A stretch of 64,000 nt of DNA from an uncultured Desulfovibrio sp. GTDB lineage: Bacteria; Desulfobacterota; Desulfovibrionia; Desulfovibrionales; Desulfovibrionaceae. The notes under the pieces were generated by a model. The model had not been told where the DNA came from, did not search any database, and saw only the letters and a program-made list of their open reading frames with translations. The position numbers and the translations under genes were made by a program. How positions within the stretch are numbered: position 1 is the first letter of the stretch; each line of letters begins with the position of its first letter. This document shows, piece by piece, positions 12,023-20,579 of the stretch. Location: NCBI GenBank assembly GCA_900547595.1, contig URHE01000002.1, forward strand, positions 10,169 to 74,168, given 5' to 3'.

Positions 12023-13322
12023 CGTTATCGTGGTGGGCTCCGGTCTGGCTGGCCTCATGGCCGCGCTGGCCGCCGCCCGCCAGGGACGCGAAGTGCGCGT
12101 CATCAGCGAGGGAATGGGCTGTCTGGCCATCGGAAGCGGTTATGTGGACATTCTCGGCTATGCGCCGGACGGCACATGCGTGGAGGACCCATGGACGGCC
12201 ATGGCGACGCTGCCCGCCACGCATCCCTACTCCCTGCTCGGCGCCGACAGGGTCCGTTCCGCACTGGACGCGCTGGTGGAAACGGCGGGCCGCCACGGGC
12301 TTGGACTGCATGCCGCGGAGCACGGCGGGAGCCCGCGCAACACGCGGGTCCCTACCATCATGGGCACCCTCAGGCCCACCTATCTTGTGCCGGACACTGT
12401 CGATCCGGTGGCTCTCGCCAAGGCGCGGCACATTCTGGTGGCAAGCGTTCGCGGCTTCCGCGATTGCCGCCCCGCGCTCGTCATTGACCAGTTGCGCCGT
12501 TACCCCGACTGGGCGGACAAGGAGTTCACCCCCTGTATCATTCCGGCTCCGTTCGATGACGCGCACCGCGCCCTGAACGCCCTGGACCTCGCCAGGGCTG
12601 CGGAACGCCCCGGCGGCCGCGACTGGCTGGCAGACGCCCTCAAGGAGCGGGCCGCAGGCTGCGACCTTGTCCTGCTGCCGCCCATTTGCGGCTGCCATGC
12701 GGCAAGCGGCCTGGCGGCAGACCTCAGCGGGACGCTGGGCTGCCCGGTGGTCGAGATGCCAGCCATTCCGCCAGGGGTCGGCGGGCTGCGCCTGCGGGAC
12801 GCGCTTCTGCGGGAACTTGCCTCGCTCGGTGTCGAGATGGTGGAAAATGCCGACGTCATTGACGCCAGGGTGGCGGAAGGCCGTTGTCTTGCCCTCACCA
12901 TCGCCAGCACGGGGCGAAGCTATACCACCAGGGCCACGGCCTATGTGCTCGCGACGGGCGGCATCCTCGCCGGCGGCATCACGCTTGCGCCCGGCAGTGC
13001 CCACGAGCGGGTATTCAAGCTGGAGATTCCGCTTCCCGAGGATGTGGGCGCCTGGACAGAACCGGCGATTTTCGGCAATCACGCTGTCGCAAGCCTTGGC
13101 GTGCGCGTGGATGCCAGCCTGCGTCCGCTGGATGGCAACGGCGCGCTGGCGCTGGAAAATGTCTTCTTTGCCGGCCGCACGCTCGGCGGCCATGATCCCG
13201 CCGTGGAGAAAAGCGGCTACGGCGTGGCGCTGGCGACGGGCTGGCATGCCGGTCTCGCTGCCGCGGAACTTGCGGGCGCGTCCCATTGCGCCGGGGAAGC
13301 AGCCACTGGAGGGAAGCAATGA
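12006..13322 (+). CDS. glpB: Anaerobic glycerol-3-phosphate dehydrogenase subunit B
   Basis: Flavoprotein subunit of GlpABC, thought to be involved in electron transfer from GlpA toward the membrane subunit. 438 residues with an N-terminal dinucleotide-binding VVGSGLAG (about 9-16), and a C-terminal block ending in FAGRTLGG with HDP, typical of GlpB. ATG 12006 lies inside the glpA 3' end with GGAG about 8 nt upstream. A much longer open frame upstream is antisense-free overlap with glpA in another frame and is not coding. It overlaps glpC by 4 nt (ATGA). Confidence 0.95.
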   Translation: MSRTTDVIVVGSGLAGLMAALAAARQGREVRVISEGMGCLAIGSGYVDILGYAPDGTCVEDPWTAMATLPATHPYSLLGADRVRSALDALVETAGRHGLGLHAAEHGGSPRNTRVPTIMGTLRPTYLVPDTVDPVALAKARHILVASVRGFRDCRPALVIDQLRRYPDWADKEFTPCIIPAPFDDAHRALNALDLARAAERPGGRDWLADALKERAAGCDLVLLPPICGCHAASGLAADLSGTLGCPVVEMPAIPPGVGGLRLRDALLRELASLGVEMVENADVIDARVAEGRCLALTIASTGRSYTTRATAYVLATGGILAGGITLAPGSAHERVFKLEIPLPEDVGAWTEPAIFGNHAVASLGVRVDASLRPLDGNGALALENVFFAGRTLGGHDPAVEKSGYGVALATGWHAGLAAAELAGASHCAGEAATGGKQ

Positions 13323-14545
13323 GCGTTCGCATCAGTCCCGACAAGTGCATCGCCTGCACCACCTGCGTGGTGCATTGCCCGGTGGCCCGGGTCACGCCCA
13401 AATTCCTCGGGCCGCGCATGATTGGCCCCGCGTATGAGCGTTTCCGCCTGCTCGGCCTTGCGGAAGACGAATCCCTGACCTATTGCGCCAACTGCAAGAA
13501 TTGCGACATCACCTGCCCGCAGGGAGTGCCCGTCTCCAGCATCAACATGCTCGCCCGCGCGGAACACTGCCGGAAACACGGCGCCGGCCTCCGTGACTGG
13601 GTGCTCGCCCATGGCGAACTTCAGGCCAAACTGCTCCAGCTCATCCCCGCGGGTCTCAAAAACTTCGGCATGCTCAATCCGTTGACGCGAAAAGCGCTTG
13701 ACATGCTCGGCATCGACCGGCGCGCCCCGCTGCCGCCGTTCGCGCCCAAAACGTTCCGCCAACTGGCGCGCAAGCTCGAACAGCCCTCCCTGCCCCGCAA
13801 GGTGGTCTTTTTCCCCGGGTGCTATGTTGATGTCTATGATCCGCAAACCGGTCTCGACATGGTATGGGCCTTCAACCGGGCGGGCTATGAAGTCATCACG
13901 CCGGAAAAGTTCGGCTGCTGCGGCTTGCCCATGATCGCCAACGGCTTCTGGAAGGACAGCCGGCGCCAGGCCAAACGCAATCTGGCCGAACTGGCGCACT
14001 GGCGCGAACAGGGCATCCCCGTGGTCACGGGCTGCCCGAGCTGCGCCCTGATGTTCCGCGCGGACCTGCCCGAATTTTTCCCCGATCTGGTGGAGAAATA
14101 CGGCATGGGTGTGCTGGAGGACGCGCAGGATTTCCTTCTCGGATGTGTGGAACGGGACGAGTTCCCCCTGGATGCGGCGCCTGCCGCGGCCAGGGACCTG
14201 CGCATCATCTATCACGCCCCATGCCACCTGCGCGCGCAGGGCAACGGCCTGCCCGGCCTGCGTCTGCTCCGGCATCTCAAGAACGTGACCGCCCTCAATG
14301 CCGATGCCGGCTGTTGCGGCATTTCCGGCAGTTATGGCTTCAAGAAAGAAAAATACGACATCGCCCAGGAAGTCGGCGCAGAGCTTTTCCGCACAGTGCG
14401 CGAAAGCGGCGCGGCCTTTGCCGCCAGCGAATGCGGCACATGCCGTGTCCAGATACGGCATGGCAGCGGCAAAACCGCCCTGCATCCGGTAAGCCTCCTG
14501 CGCATGTGCCTTGAAGGCCGGCAGTCTCCCGAGTCTCAGGGCTGA
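13319..14545 (+). CDS. glpC: Anaerobic glycerol-3-phosphate dehydrogenase subunit C
   Basis: Membrane-anchoring iron-sulfur subunit that passes electrons from GlpAB to the quinone pool. 408 residues. Two 4Fe-4S ferredoxin motifs lie near residues 10-20 (CIACTTC...C) and 57-67 (CANCKNC...C). Two CCG domains follow: GCYVD...CCGLPM around 175-205 and HAPCH...CCGISGSYG around 295-345. The start overlaps the glpB stop as ATGA. A strong hairpin follows 27 nt after the stop. In anaerobes without oxygen the electrons likely go to menaquinone. Confidence 0.96.
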   Translation: MSVRISPDKCIACTTCVVHCPVARVTPKFLGPRMIGPAYERFRLLGLAEDESLTYCANCKNCDITCPQGVPVSSINMLARAEHCRKHGAGLRDWVLAHGELQAKLLQLIPAGLKNFGMLNPLTRKALDMLGIDRRAPLPPFAPKTFRQLARKLEQPSLPRKVVFFPGCYVDVYDPQTGLDMVWAFNRAGYEVITPEKFGCCGLPMIANGFWKDSRRQAKRNLAELAHWREQGIPVVTGCPSCALMFRADLPEFFPDLVEKYGMGVLEDAQDFLLGCVERDEFPLDAAPAAARDLRIIYHAPCHLRAQGNGLPGLRLLRHLKNVTALNADAGCCGISGSYGFKKEKYDIAQEVGAELFRTVRESGAAFAASECGTCRVQIRHGSGKTALHPVSLLRMCLEGRQSPESQG

Positions 14546-14572
14546 CGCCGCCACGGCGCGGCATTCCCGTTT

Positions 14573-14612
14573 CACAGCCCGGCGCACTCCCCAGAGAGTG
14601 CGCCGGGCTGTG
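14573..14612. terminator. Hairpin between glpC and the convergent DUF1848 gene
   Basis: Perfect 17-nt inverted repeat (14573-14589 with 14596-14612) and a 6-nt loop, GC-rich, placed 27 nt after the glpC stop and 15 nt from the stop of the convergent gene. No clear U-tract on either side. Its position suggests a bidirectional terminator. Confidence 0.75.
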
Positions 14613-14626
14613 CGGTGCGGTGGGAT

Positions 14627-15634
14627 TCAAAGATAGTCACGGCTGTCGTTTACGGCATTGATCCTGTTTATCACCTCTTGTTTTGAACGATTGGCATAGC
14701 AATACGCGCAAAGATGCATGCAGGTGTTGTAGCTGCCAATGTCCTTGCTGGGCACGCAACCGCAGCAGGCGCGCTGCCCTGCGTCCTTGAGGGCGCCACC
14801 GCCGGAAGCAGCGGCAAACGGAAGAAGGCGCCCCTGTTCCCGGCGCAAGGGCCGTGCACACATATTTCGCATTTCAGGACTTGCGGGACAAAGTCGCAGA
14901 AGCAGTTCCGGATCAACGCATTTATTATGCGCGATTCCAAGCGAAGATGCATCCAGTTCCTCCGCGCATGTGGCGAGCGCCAACGGCGAAACGAGGCCCG
15001 TATTCATCCGCGCGATCCCTTCAGCCAGCCGCCGGGCTTCCCGCGCATCGGGCGGCCGCAGAAGCGGGTCAAGTTTTTTGAGCGCATTCTCTGTTTTTTT
15101 ATACATGTCCAAAAAGCTGAATACGAGCTTTTCCGTATATGGAGCAAGCCGCTCCGCAAGACGGTGTATGCGCTCCAGAACGCTTTCAACGGTCAGCGTA
15201 TTTCCCATGATGACAGGGTCAAAACGCCAGATGACACGGTGCCTGCCGATGCGTTCGGATAATTTCTGGAAAGTGGCGATGCGTTGCGCCAGTGGGGGAA
15301 GGCGGGGTTCCAGACCTTCCCGTTCATAGTCATTGAGGGTGTAGTGAAAATAATACTGATAGCCGTGTTCTTCGATTTCAGAAAGACAGGGCATGAATGC
15401 CTGCGGATTTTTGCTCCAAAAAACAAATGCCTGACACTTTTCAAAGGACACATAACGCTGCTGATAAGCGTTGAATGCACTTTTCCACAGGCAATAGCCC
15501 GCCCGCAGACGGCGCATGAACCATTTTGCGTGAAAGGCCGGAATGTCCGTTGCCCGGCTTGCCGAAATGACAAGCGGAGCAATGGCGGATTTGGGGCCTT
15601 GCGGCGTAGAGATCGTGAGTTCAGACCATTTCAT
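14627..15634 (-). CDS. DUF1848-type Cys-rich protein (possible radical SAM-like)
   Basis: 335 residues. The N terminus (ISASRATDIPAFHAKWFMRRL) and the block FVFWSKNPQAF are hallmarks, as I recall them, of the DUF1848 family. The C-terminal cluster CCGC...NTCMHLCAYCYAN (about 288-315) resembles a metal-binding or Fe-S site with CxxxCxxC spacing, but placed at the C terminus rather than the N terminus of a radical SAM enzyme. Function is not established. It is convergent with glpC and divergent from nothing obvious. The ATG at 15634 gives the family N terminus; no strong ribosome binding site was noted. Confidence 0.7.
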   Translation of the reverse strand: MKWSELTISTPQGPKSAIAPLVISASRATDIPAFHAKWFMRRLRAGYCLWKSAFNAYQQRYVSFEKCQAFVFWSKNPQAFMPCLSEIEEHGYQYYFHYTLNDYEREGLEPRLPPLAQRIATFQKLSERIGRHRVIWRFDPVIMGNTLTVESVLERIHRLAERLAPYTEKLVFSFLDMYKKTENALKKLDPLLRPPDAREARRLAEGIARMNTGLVSPLALATCAEELDASSLGIAHNKCVDPELLLRLCPASPEMRNMCARPLRREQGRLLPFAAASGGGALKDAGQRACCGCVPSKDIGSYNTCMHLCAYCYANRSKQEVINRINAVNDSRDYL

Positions 15635-15954
15635 TGTTTTTCATGACCGGAAAAGGGAGATGCCGGGCGGGCTCTCCTCCCGGCAGACGCGTTCAGTGCG
15701 CCCGTGATTCAGCACACGCCCTTCACGGCGTTTTCCACCGCACGTCGGGGAAGCCGCATGCCGCCTGAGGTTGACCGCCATTTGCAAAACGTGGCAACGG
15801 AAATACTGTTCTGGCGGGGCGCATCCGCCACCCTCCCCGGCCTGACGCGGTATCCCGATGGCCTGACCCTCTGAATCGGTTCCGTTCCCTCCCTGTGCTC
15901 CTATGACAGGAAGGCCCGCTTTTCAATGGCTCATTTTTTTGGGGGGAGGGGCAA
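15635..15954. other. 320-nt gap without a recognised gene
   Basis: Nothing coding could be supported on either strand. It contains a GC hairpin near 15663-15684 (GCCGGG / CCCGGC) and a T7-G6 run near 15934-15946 just past the 3' end of the next gene. It marks the transition from high-GC housekeeping sequence into the AT-richer glycan locus. Confidence 0.4.
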
Positions 15955-17607
15955 TCATCCAGCCAACGGGGCGCGCCTGGGATATGGCATATAAAATTGG
16001 GAAATGATTTCAAAGGAGGTTGCGGGAACCATGGATTTAATAGCGGCCAGATCATTGGCACGCATGAGCCCGCGTATTCTTGAGGCGCTGAAAGGCTTGC
16101 CATCCGCGCCTTTTTTTCTTTCCATCTCGATCACTTTTATGCCTGCCTCCGGCAAAAGCCGTTTCAGCAGTTCATTATTGCGGGCTGTGACCCTGCATTT
16201 TGGCTCCGTTCCCAGGAATCGAAATCGTATCTTGAAAAGTGGCGCGATGGTGTCCCTGAAAAAATAGGTGTCCAGGGTTCCGTCGCCGGAGTTATTGCTG
16301 GTATCCTTTTTGTTGAAGTATTCGGGAAACGTCAGCGCGGAAGCCATCAAAAGACCGCTGGGGAGGATCTTTATCCGCGCTTCCCCGCGAAAATGGTTCT
16401 GAACCATCGCAAATCTGTGCTCAAAGGAAAAGATCGATGTATCCTCGCTGACTATAAACAGATAAAGGTAATCTGCAATTTTAAGAGCTTCTTCCACAAG
16501 ATAGACATGGCCGTTGGAAAATGGATTGCAGTTCATTATTATGGCTCCAATCCGATCTTCGGGGCGTGCCGGGAACATGGAATATTCCCTATACACCTGC
16601 AAGGCATTTTCGATATTTGTCTTTTCCTGCTCCAGATAAAGAGCGCAGCAATTTTTCCGGAATTCCTCCAGTCCGCAATCAACGAGCCTTCTCTCATCGT
16701 CCCTCAAACTCGCCATTTCCCGGGGAGCATTGGCACTTCCGGCCAGGGCGGCGGAGACTGTCCTGTAAATGAATGCGGCAATAGCCTCATTGGCCGCCGG
16801 GCCTGTATGATTGTAATCCCAAAATGATGATACACCTTGCGGCACACACTCAAGCGCCTGCTGGGCATCAATAAAAGGAACAGGCTGTTTTTTTGCGTAG
16901 TTAAAAGAGGGACAGATATAAAAATATTTTTTATTGACTCTCAGATTATGCTGGAAAAATTTTTCCAGATCAGTGGGATTTTTCAGCCTGCGAATGTCTG
17001 GAAATTTGAAAACGAGCAATGCAATATTCCTTTTTGCGGCCTCATCCACGATGGATTTCAGAATCCTGTAATAATTTGCGCGTGTTGAAGATTTTTTCAG
17101 GGGATAATGGTTCGCATACAATGTGAGAAACAGCACGATCACGTCCTGTTGCCCAAAATCCATCAGCCGGATATCTGACAGAATGTTCATAAGGGTATTG
17201 CTTATGATGCCAAAATTGATGACCCTGGCGGGATTTCCGGAACAGTTGAAAATGTCTTGCAATTTGCTGGGCAACGTATCCCTGTCTTCAACTCCGAGTC
17301 CAAACATCCTGGAATCGCCAAACATGAAAATGCGCGGAATGTCTTTGCCAAAATCTGCCGCAGGGGCGATACTTACCCGACGCCTGCCAGAGATATTGAC
17401 CAGACGCCCGGTCTGATCCATGCTGGCATAGCCATGCGCTGTATATAAATTTCTTGGCGCCTTGAATACATGGCTGATGTATTCTTCCAATTCTTCATCT
17501 GCCACATGCGGATAAACTGAAGCCAATGATTTCCAGTTTTCTTCCCGCCACTGTTCATGGGAAATCTTCCGAGCCCGGTTCACCTCCCCCATTTTATTTT
17601 TCGACAT
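15955..17607 (-). CDS. SGNH-hydrolase-like + citrate-lyase-ligase-like nucleotidyltransferase fusion
   Basis: About 550 residues in two recognisable halves. Residues about 95-285 look like an SGNH/GDSL esterase: GDSR at 97-100 (block I Ser) and a DxxH pair (Asp264, His267) in DYNHTGP, which is where the catalytic Asp/His lie. Residues about 350-530 match the C-terminal domain of citrate lyase ligase (CitC), a HIGH-type nucleotidyltransferase: NPFSNGH at 361-367, SFEHRFAMVQ, GTEPKCRVT, and a late SASRIRGLM motif. CitC activates acetate as acetyl-AMP to acetylate an ACP thiol. In a glycan locus the domain could instead activate an acyl or alditol-phosphate group; that is inference. No citrate lyase genes are nearby. 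ATG 17607 follows GGAGGA; ATG 17610 or an upstream start at 17634 is possible. AT-richer than flanking regions. Confidence 0.7.
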   Translation of the reverse strand: MSKNKMGEVNRARKISHEQWREENWKSLASVYPHVADEELEEYISHVFKAPRNLYTAHGYASMDQTGRLVNISGRRRVSIAPAADFGKDIPRIFMFGDSRMFGLGVEDRDTLPSKLQDIFNCSGNPARVINFGIISNTLMNILSDIRLMDFGQQDVIVLFLTLYANHYPLKKSSTRANYYRILKSIVDEAAKRNIALLVFKFPDIRRLKNPTDLEKFFQHNLRVNKKYFYICPSFNYAKKQPVPFIDAQQALECVPQGVSSFWDYNHTGPAANEAIAAFIYRTVSAALAGSANAPREMASLRDDERRLVDCGLEEFRKNCCALYLEQEKTNIENALQVYREYSMFPARPEDRIGAIIMNCNPFSNGHVYLVEEALKIADYLYLFIVSEDTSIFSFEHRFAMVQNHFRGEARIKILPSGLLMASALTFPEYFNKKDTSNNSGDGTLDTYFFRDTIAPLFKIRFRFLGTEPKCRVTARNNELLKRLLPEAGIKVIEMERKKGADGKPFSASRIRGLMRANDLAAIKSMVPATSFEIISQFYMPYPRRAPLAG

Positions 17608-17659
17608 CATTCCTCCGTATGCCGTATATGCCATAATGCCGCCGCATGCAGTGACCGGC

Positions 17660-19645
17660 TCACCTGGCTACACTGTTCCCCATGGAATTGCATTGGATTA
17701 GTTCCAGAGACTTCAAAAAATACCTGCAAAATTCGGGATATTTTTTCTCGGCGATGTCCAGCAGCCGGTTGCCGTTTTCCCGCAGGGCCAGTTCAAGAAA
17801 ATTGGCAAGAACCCCATTGGCAAGCTGCGCCAGCTTGTCAAAATATTTGCCTTGGAAATGTTCATTGACTGCCTTGTATGTTTCAAGCTCTTCCATGCCC
17901 CGCTCCTGTCTGTGCTTTACCGTGGAGATGAAGGCATGCGCGTAATGCGCCTTGTCGTGTCTCCTGTAGACGGCCATGATGTCCGGCAGAAATCCTATGC
18001 GCCCCTTCTCCGCATGCAAAAGATGCCAGTACCAGTCAGAGGGGCAAATATCGGCTCTGAACCACTTGGGCAGACCCTGTTCAAATCTCCAGCGATAAAC
18101 CACGGAATTAGTCTGGACAAAATTTCGGGAGATAATATCCTCAATGGAATACTTGCCATCCTTTGCGCAAGGAAGTTGTTTCAGTTCCGGATAGGAAAAA
18201 TCTTTCATTTTTTCGTTTTCAAAATGCACATGGACAGGATGCGCACATATTGAACAATCAGGATTTTTCTCAAGATACTCATATTGTTTTTGCAACTTTG
18301 CACTATCCGTAAAATAATCGTCGCCATCGCACAGGGCCGCGTATTTGCTCCGGCACGACCTGAAAAGCGCGCGTATGTTGGCATGCCCCTCCCGGCTTTC
18401 CAGAAGCACAGGCCGCAGGTGTGAATACTTCTTTGCTTTCGCGGCAATGAGTTCTCTGGTTCCGTCATTCGAGCAGTCATCAACGATCACATGCTCAAGG
18501 CTGAATGAATGTTTTTGCGCGGCCACGCTTTCAATACATTCCTCAAGATATTTTTCATGATTATAGGTCATTGTCAGCACGGCCATATCCGGCGGCGGGG
18601 AAATCCGCGTTCCGGACTGGGCCATGATGTTTTCCGCAGCCCCGCGCCAGTCCTCCGGCAGCAGAAAAATGTTGTCTCTTATGTACGCCGTGGTTTTGGG
18701 CGCGAGGACCCCCAAGTGCCTGAAAGGCGCGACCGCATCAGGTTTTTCCAAAAAAACAAAAGGTTTCCATTCCTGCCTGACGCCGGCCATGCCCATTGCC
18801 TTTTCCCAGTCCTGCCGGTGAAACGCCGTAATCTCGTTTGCCACCTCCCGTGAGCAAAATATTTGTCCAGTGCCGGGGGAGGATTCAAACGCCTGGAGCT
18901 CGGATGCCAGTTCCTCCACCGAAGGTTTGCCCCAGGCATTATTGATGGAGCTGAAGAGCCGTTTGATCCTTGCGGAGCGCCAGGGTTCAATTTCAGCGCA
19001 TATGCCGTGGGCTGCTTCAGCCGCGGTCGATTCGGAAACGCCGGCAAAAGCCATCAATTGCGCCGCCTGTGTTGCGGGCTCATGACAACCGGATACGCCA
19101 GGCTGGATTTGCGGCATGGTGACAAGGAGGTTTTCCGGCCCGGCGATTCGCAGAGCCCTTTTCAGGACCGCTGCATAGGAGTCAAGGTCGCGCATCGTTT
19201 CAAGAACGGATGCATCGCGCGGATATGGCCACGCCCTCAGGAATTCCTCAAGGGCAAAATCAAGCCGCCCCAGCGAGATAAAATATTTTTTTTTGAAATC
19301 GCCAAATCCCGGCAGTGTTGAAAAGGTGGAATGCAATACCAGGAAACTTTTTGTGAGCTCTTTGGGCCTGTATGAGATGAGGATATTTTTGCCGGAATCC
19401 AGGGCTTCCTTCCAGGAGGCAAAGACTTTTTGAACATGCGCGGGATAGACGCCATTGGCGGGGCGCCCGTGAATAAGATGATTGCAAAGGGCCTGGTGGT
19501 TTTGCGCATATGCCAGTGTTTCAAACGCGGTGTGCGAATAGACCAGATTTTGTTCAGCCAGCCATTCTCTGCGCCTGAAGGCAAACCGCTGCAGACAGTC
19601 CGCCCCTGTTCCCCAGGTATGGAGATGAAAAAAAATCGCGCTCAT
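17660..19645 (-). CDS. Sulfotransferase-like domain + GT2 glycosyltransferase fusion
   Basis: 661 residues. About residues 350-480 form a family-2 glycosyltransferase: VLTMTYNHEKYLEECIESV, VIVDDCSNDGT, the DGDDYF acidic motif for nucleotide-sugar/metal binding, and a later WYWHLL block. The N-terminal 300 residues begin with a pattern reminiscent of polysaccharide sulfotransferases (hydrophobic strand, HLHTWGTG loop, LQ, then Arg-rich helix, later YRPKEL), but the P-loop is degenerate, so this is tentative. ATG 19645 has AGAGGTGA about 8 nt upstream and is preferred over an in-frame start at 19672. It is separated from the upstream operon by a 244-nt gap with hairpin copy B, and lies 52 nt before the SGNH-CitC gene. 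Likely a cytoplasmic or membrane-associated glycan assembly enzyme. Confidence 0.75.
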   Translation of the reverse strand: MSAIFFHLHTWGTGADCLQRFAFRRREWLAEQNLVYSHTAFETLAYAQNHQALCNHLIHGRPANGVYPAHVQKVFASWKEALDSGKNILISYRPKELTKSFLVLHSTFSTLPGFGDFKKKYFISLGRLDFALEEFLRAWPYPRDASVLETMRDLDSYAAVLKRALRIAGPENLLVTMPQIQPGVSGCHEPATQAAQLMAFAGVSESTAAEAAHGICAEIEPWRSARIKRLFSSINNAWGKPSVEELASELQAFESSPGTGQIFCSREVANEITAFHRQDWEKAMGMAGVRQEWKPFVFLEKPDAVAPFRHLGVLAPKTTAYIRDNIFLLPEDWRGAAENIMAQSGTRISPPPDMAVLTMTYNHEKYLEECIESVAAQKHSFSLEHVIVDDCSNDGTRELIAAKAKKYSHLRPVLLESREGHANIRALFRSCRSKYAALCDGDDYFTDSAKLQKQYEYLEKNPDCSICAHPVHVHFENEKMKDFSYPELKQLPCAKDGKYSIEDIISRNFVQTNSVVYRWRFEQGLPKWFRADICPSDWYWHLLHAEKGRIGFLPDIMAVYRRHDKAHYAHAFISTVKHRQERGMEELETYKAVNEHFQGKYFDKLAQLANGVLANFLELALRENGNRLLDIAEKKYPEFCRYFLKSLELIQCNSMGNSVAR

Positions 19646-19857
19646 CTTTACATCACCTCTTCTCCGGAACACGCAAGGTTGCTTTCAACTGAGTAATTTT
19701 TAAAAATTTGCGCGCAATGCTGTATATGGGAGACAGTGCTTTTCAATATATCATCTGATGTCTGAAGTTTCAGCGTTGTCCTGACCAGACTCCCCATTCT
19801 CTCCCTTCCTCCGGAACAAACTTATACAGGCGCGGGCGTCCGCTCCCGCAGCCGCCG

Positions 19858-19890
19858 GAGCGTTTGCGCAATTTCATTGCGAAAACGCTC
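19858..19890. repeat. Stop-abutting hairpin repeat, copy B (end of ten-gene glycan operon)
   Basis: 15-nt arms (19858-19872 and 19876-19890) with 14 of 15 positions paired and a 3-nt loop. The TAG stop of the methyltransferase gene (19892-19890) touches the arm. Related to copy A at 5283-5311. It probably terminates or attenuates transcription from the upstream ten genes. A second small GC hairpin (GCGGG / CCCGC) lies just beyond, near 19832-19849. The remaining gap up to 19645 contains no gene. Confidence 0.65.
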
Positions 19891-20579
19891 TAGTGGCAGC
19901 GCAAGGTCTGAACCCTGAGCGCCTTCTCGTTGACCGTTGGCCTGAGCGCCTGCACGGTGATTTTCACCTCATCCACAATGAAGCCGGAATTTTCGATGAA
20001 CGCGGTGAACTCCGCCTGATTCCATTCCCGGACATGCTCCGCTTTTGGCGATGCGAGGCACCCCGCGCCCCGCGAACGGTCCCTTTCCAGTGTGCCTATA
20101 TATGCAACGGAATCAGGAGCCATACATTTGCGAATGAGCCGGAGGATGTTTTCCGGATGCAGCACATGCTCGATGACATCAATACAGGTGATGACATCGA
20201 ACGTTGCCAGCATGCCGCAAAGTTCCTCAAGGCTTTTTCTGTCATCCAGATCGCATGGCAGAAAAGAGCCTTTCGGATTATTCATTTTGGCCAGGGCAAT
20301 CGCCTCGTGCGTGTCAAGGCCGGTGATGCGCGCATGGGGAAAAAAAAGGCCAAATTTCGAGGCCGGTCCGCATCCCACATCAAGAATGCTTTTACCGGCC
20401 AGCATGTTTTCCTTTTCAGAAATCCATTTGAACACATTGTATGAGCCGTTGAAAGGCTCCCTTGAAATTCGCTCTGGTGTCCAGAAGCCATCCCTTACAC
20501 ATGTTGTGCGGCTCACATAGCCTTCAGGCAAGAAATATTCCTGACACTCATTTCCCTTCACACTATCCCCCTTAGCCAT
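19890..20579 (-). CDS. SAM-dependent methyltransferase
   Basis: 229-residue class I methyltransferase. The SAM-binding glycine-rich motif SILDVGCGPASKFG is around residues 64-77, motif II acidic residue in GLDTHEA, and a conserved DVITCIDVIEHVLHPENIL block typical of the Methyltransf_11/23 group that acts on sugars or small molecules. ATG 20579 overlaps the stop of the radical SAM gene by 8 nt (ATGGCTAA); no strong ribosome binding site is seen, so translation is likely coupled. Last gene of the overlapping operon. The methyl acceptor is unknown; an O- or N-methyl on the locus glycan is a guess. Confidence 0.85.
   Translation of the reverse strand: MAKGDSVKGNECQEYFLPEGYVSRTTCVRDGFWTPERISREPFNGSYNVFKWISEKENMLAGKSILDVGCGPASKFGLFFPHARITGLDTHEAIALAKMNNPKGSFLPCDLDDRKSLEELCGMLATFDVITCIDVIEHVLHPENILRLIRKCMAPDSVAYIGTLERDRSRGAGCLASPKAEHVREWNQAEFTAFIENSGFIVDEVKITVQALRPTVNEKALRVQTLRCH

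Noticed and set aside
15934..15950. T7 and G6 homopolymer runs near the SGNH-CitC gene, as a slipped-strand phase-variation site
   Set aside because: The runs lie beyond the stop codon, so slippage would not change the reading frame.
19740..19760. Partial similarity (CATCTGAT) to the invertible-repeat arm near the second glycan transcription unit
   Set aside because: Only 8 matching bases and no partner repeat; expected by chance.
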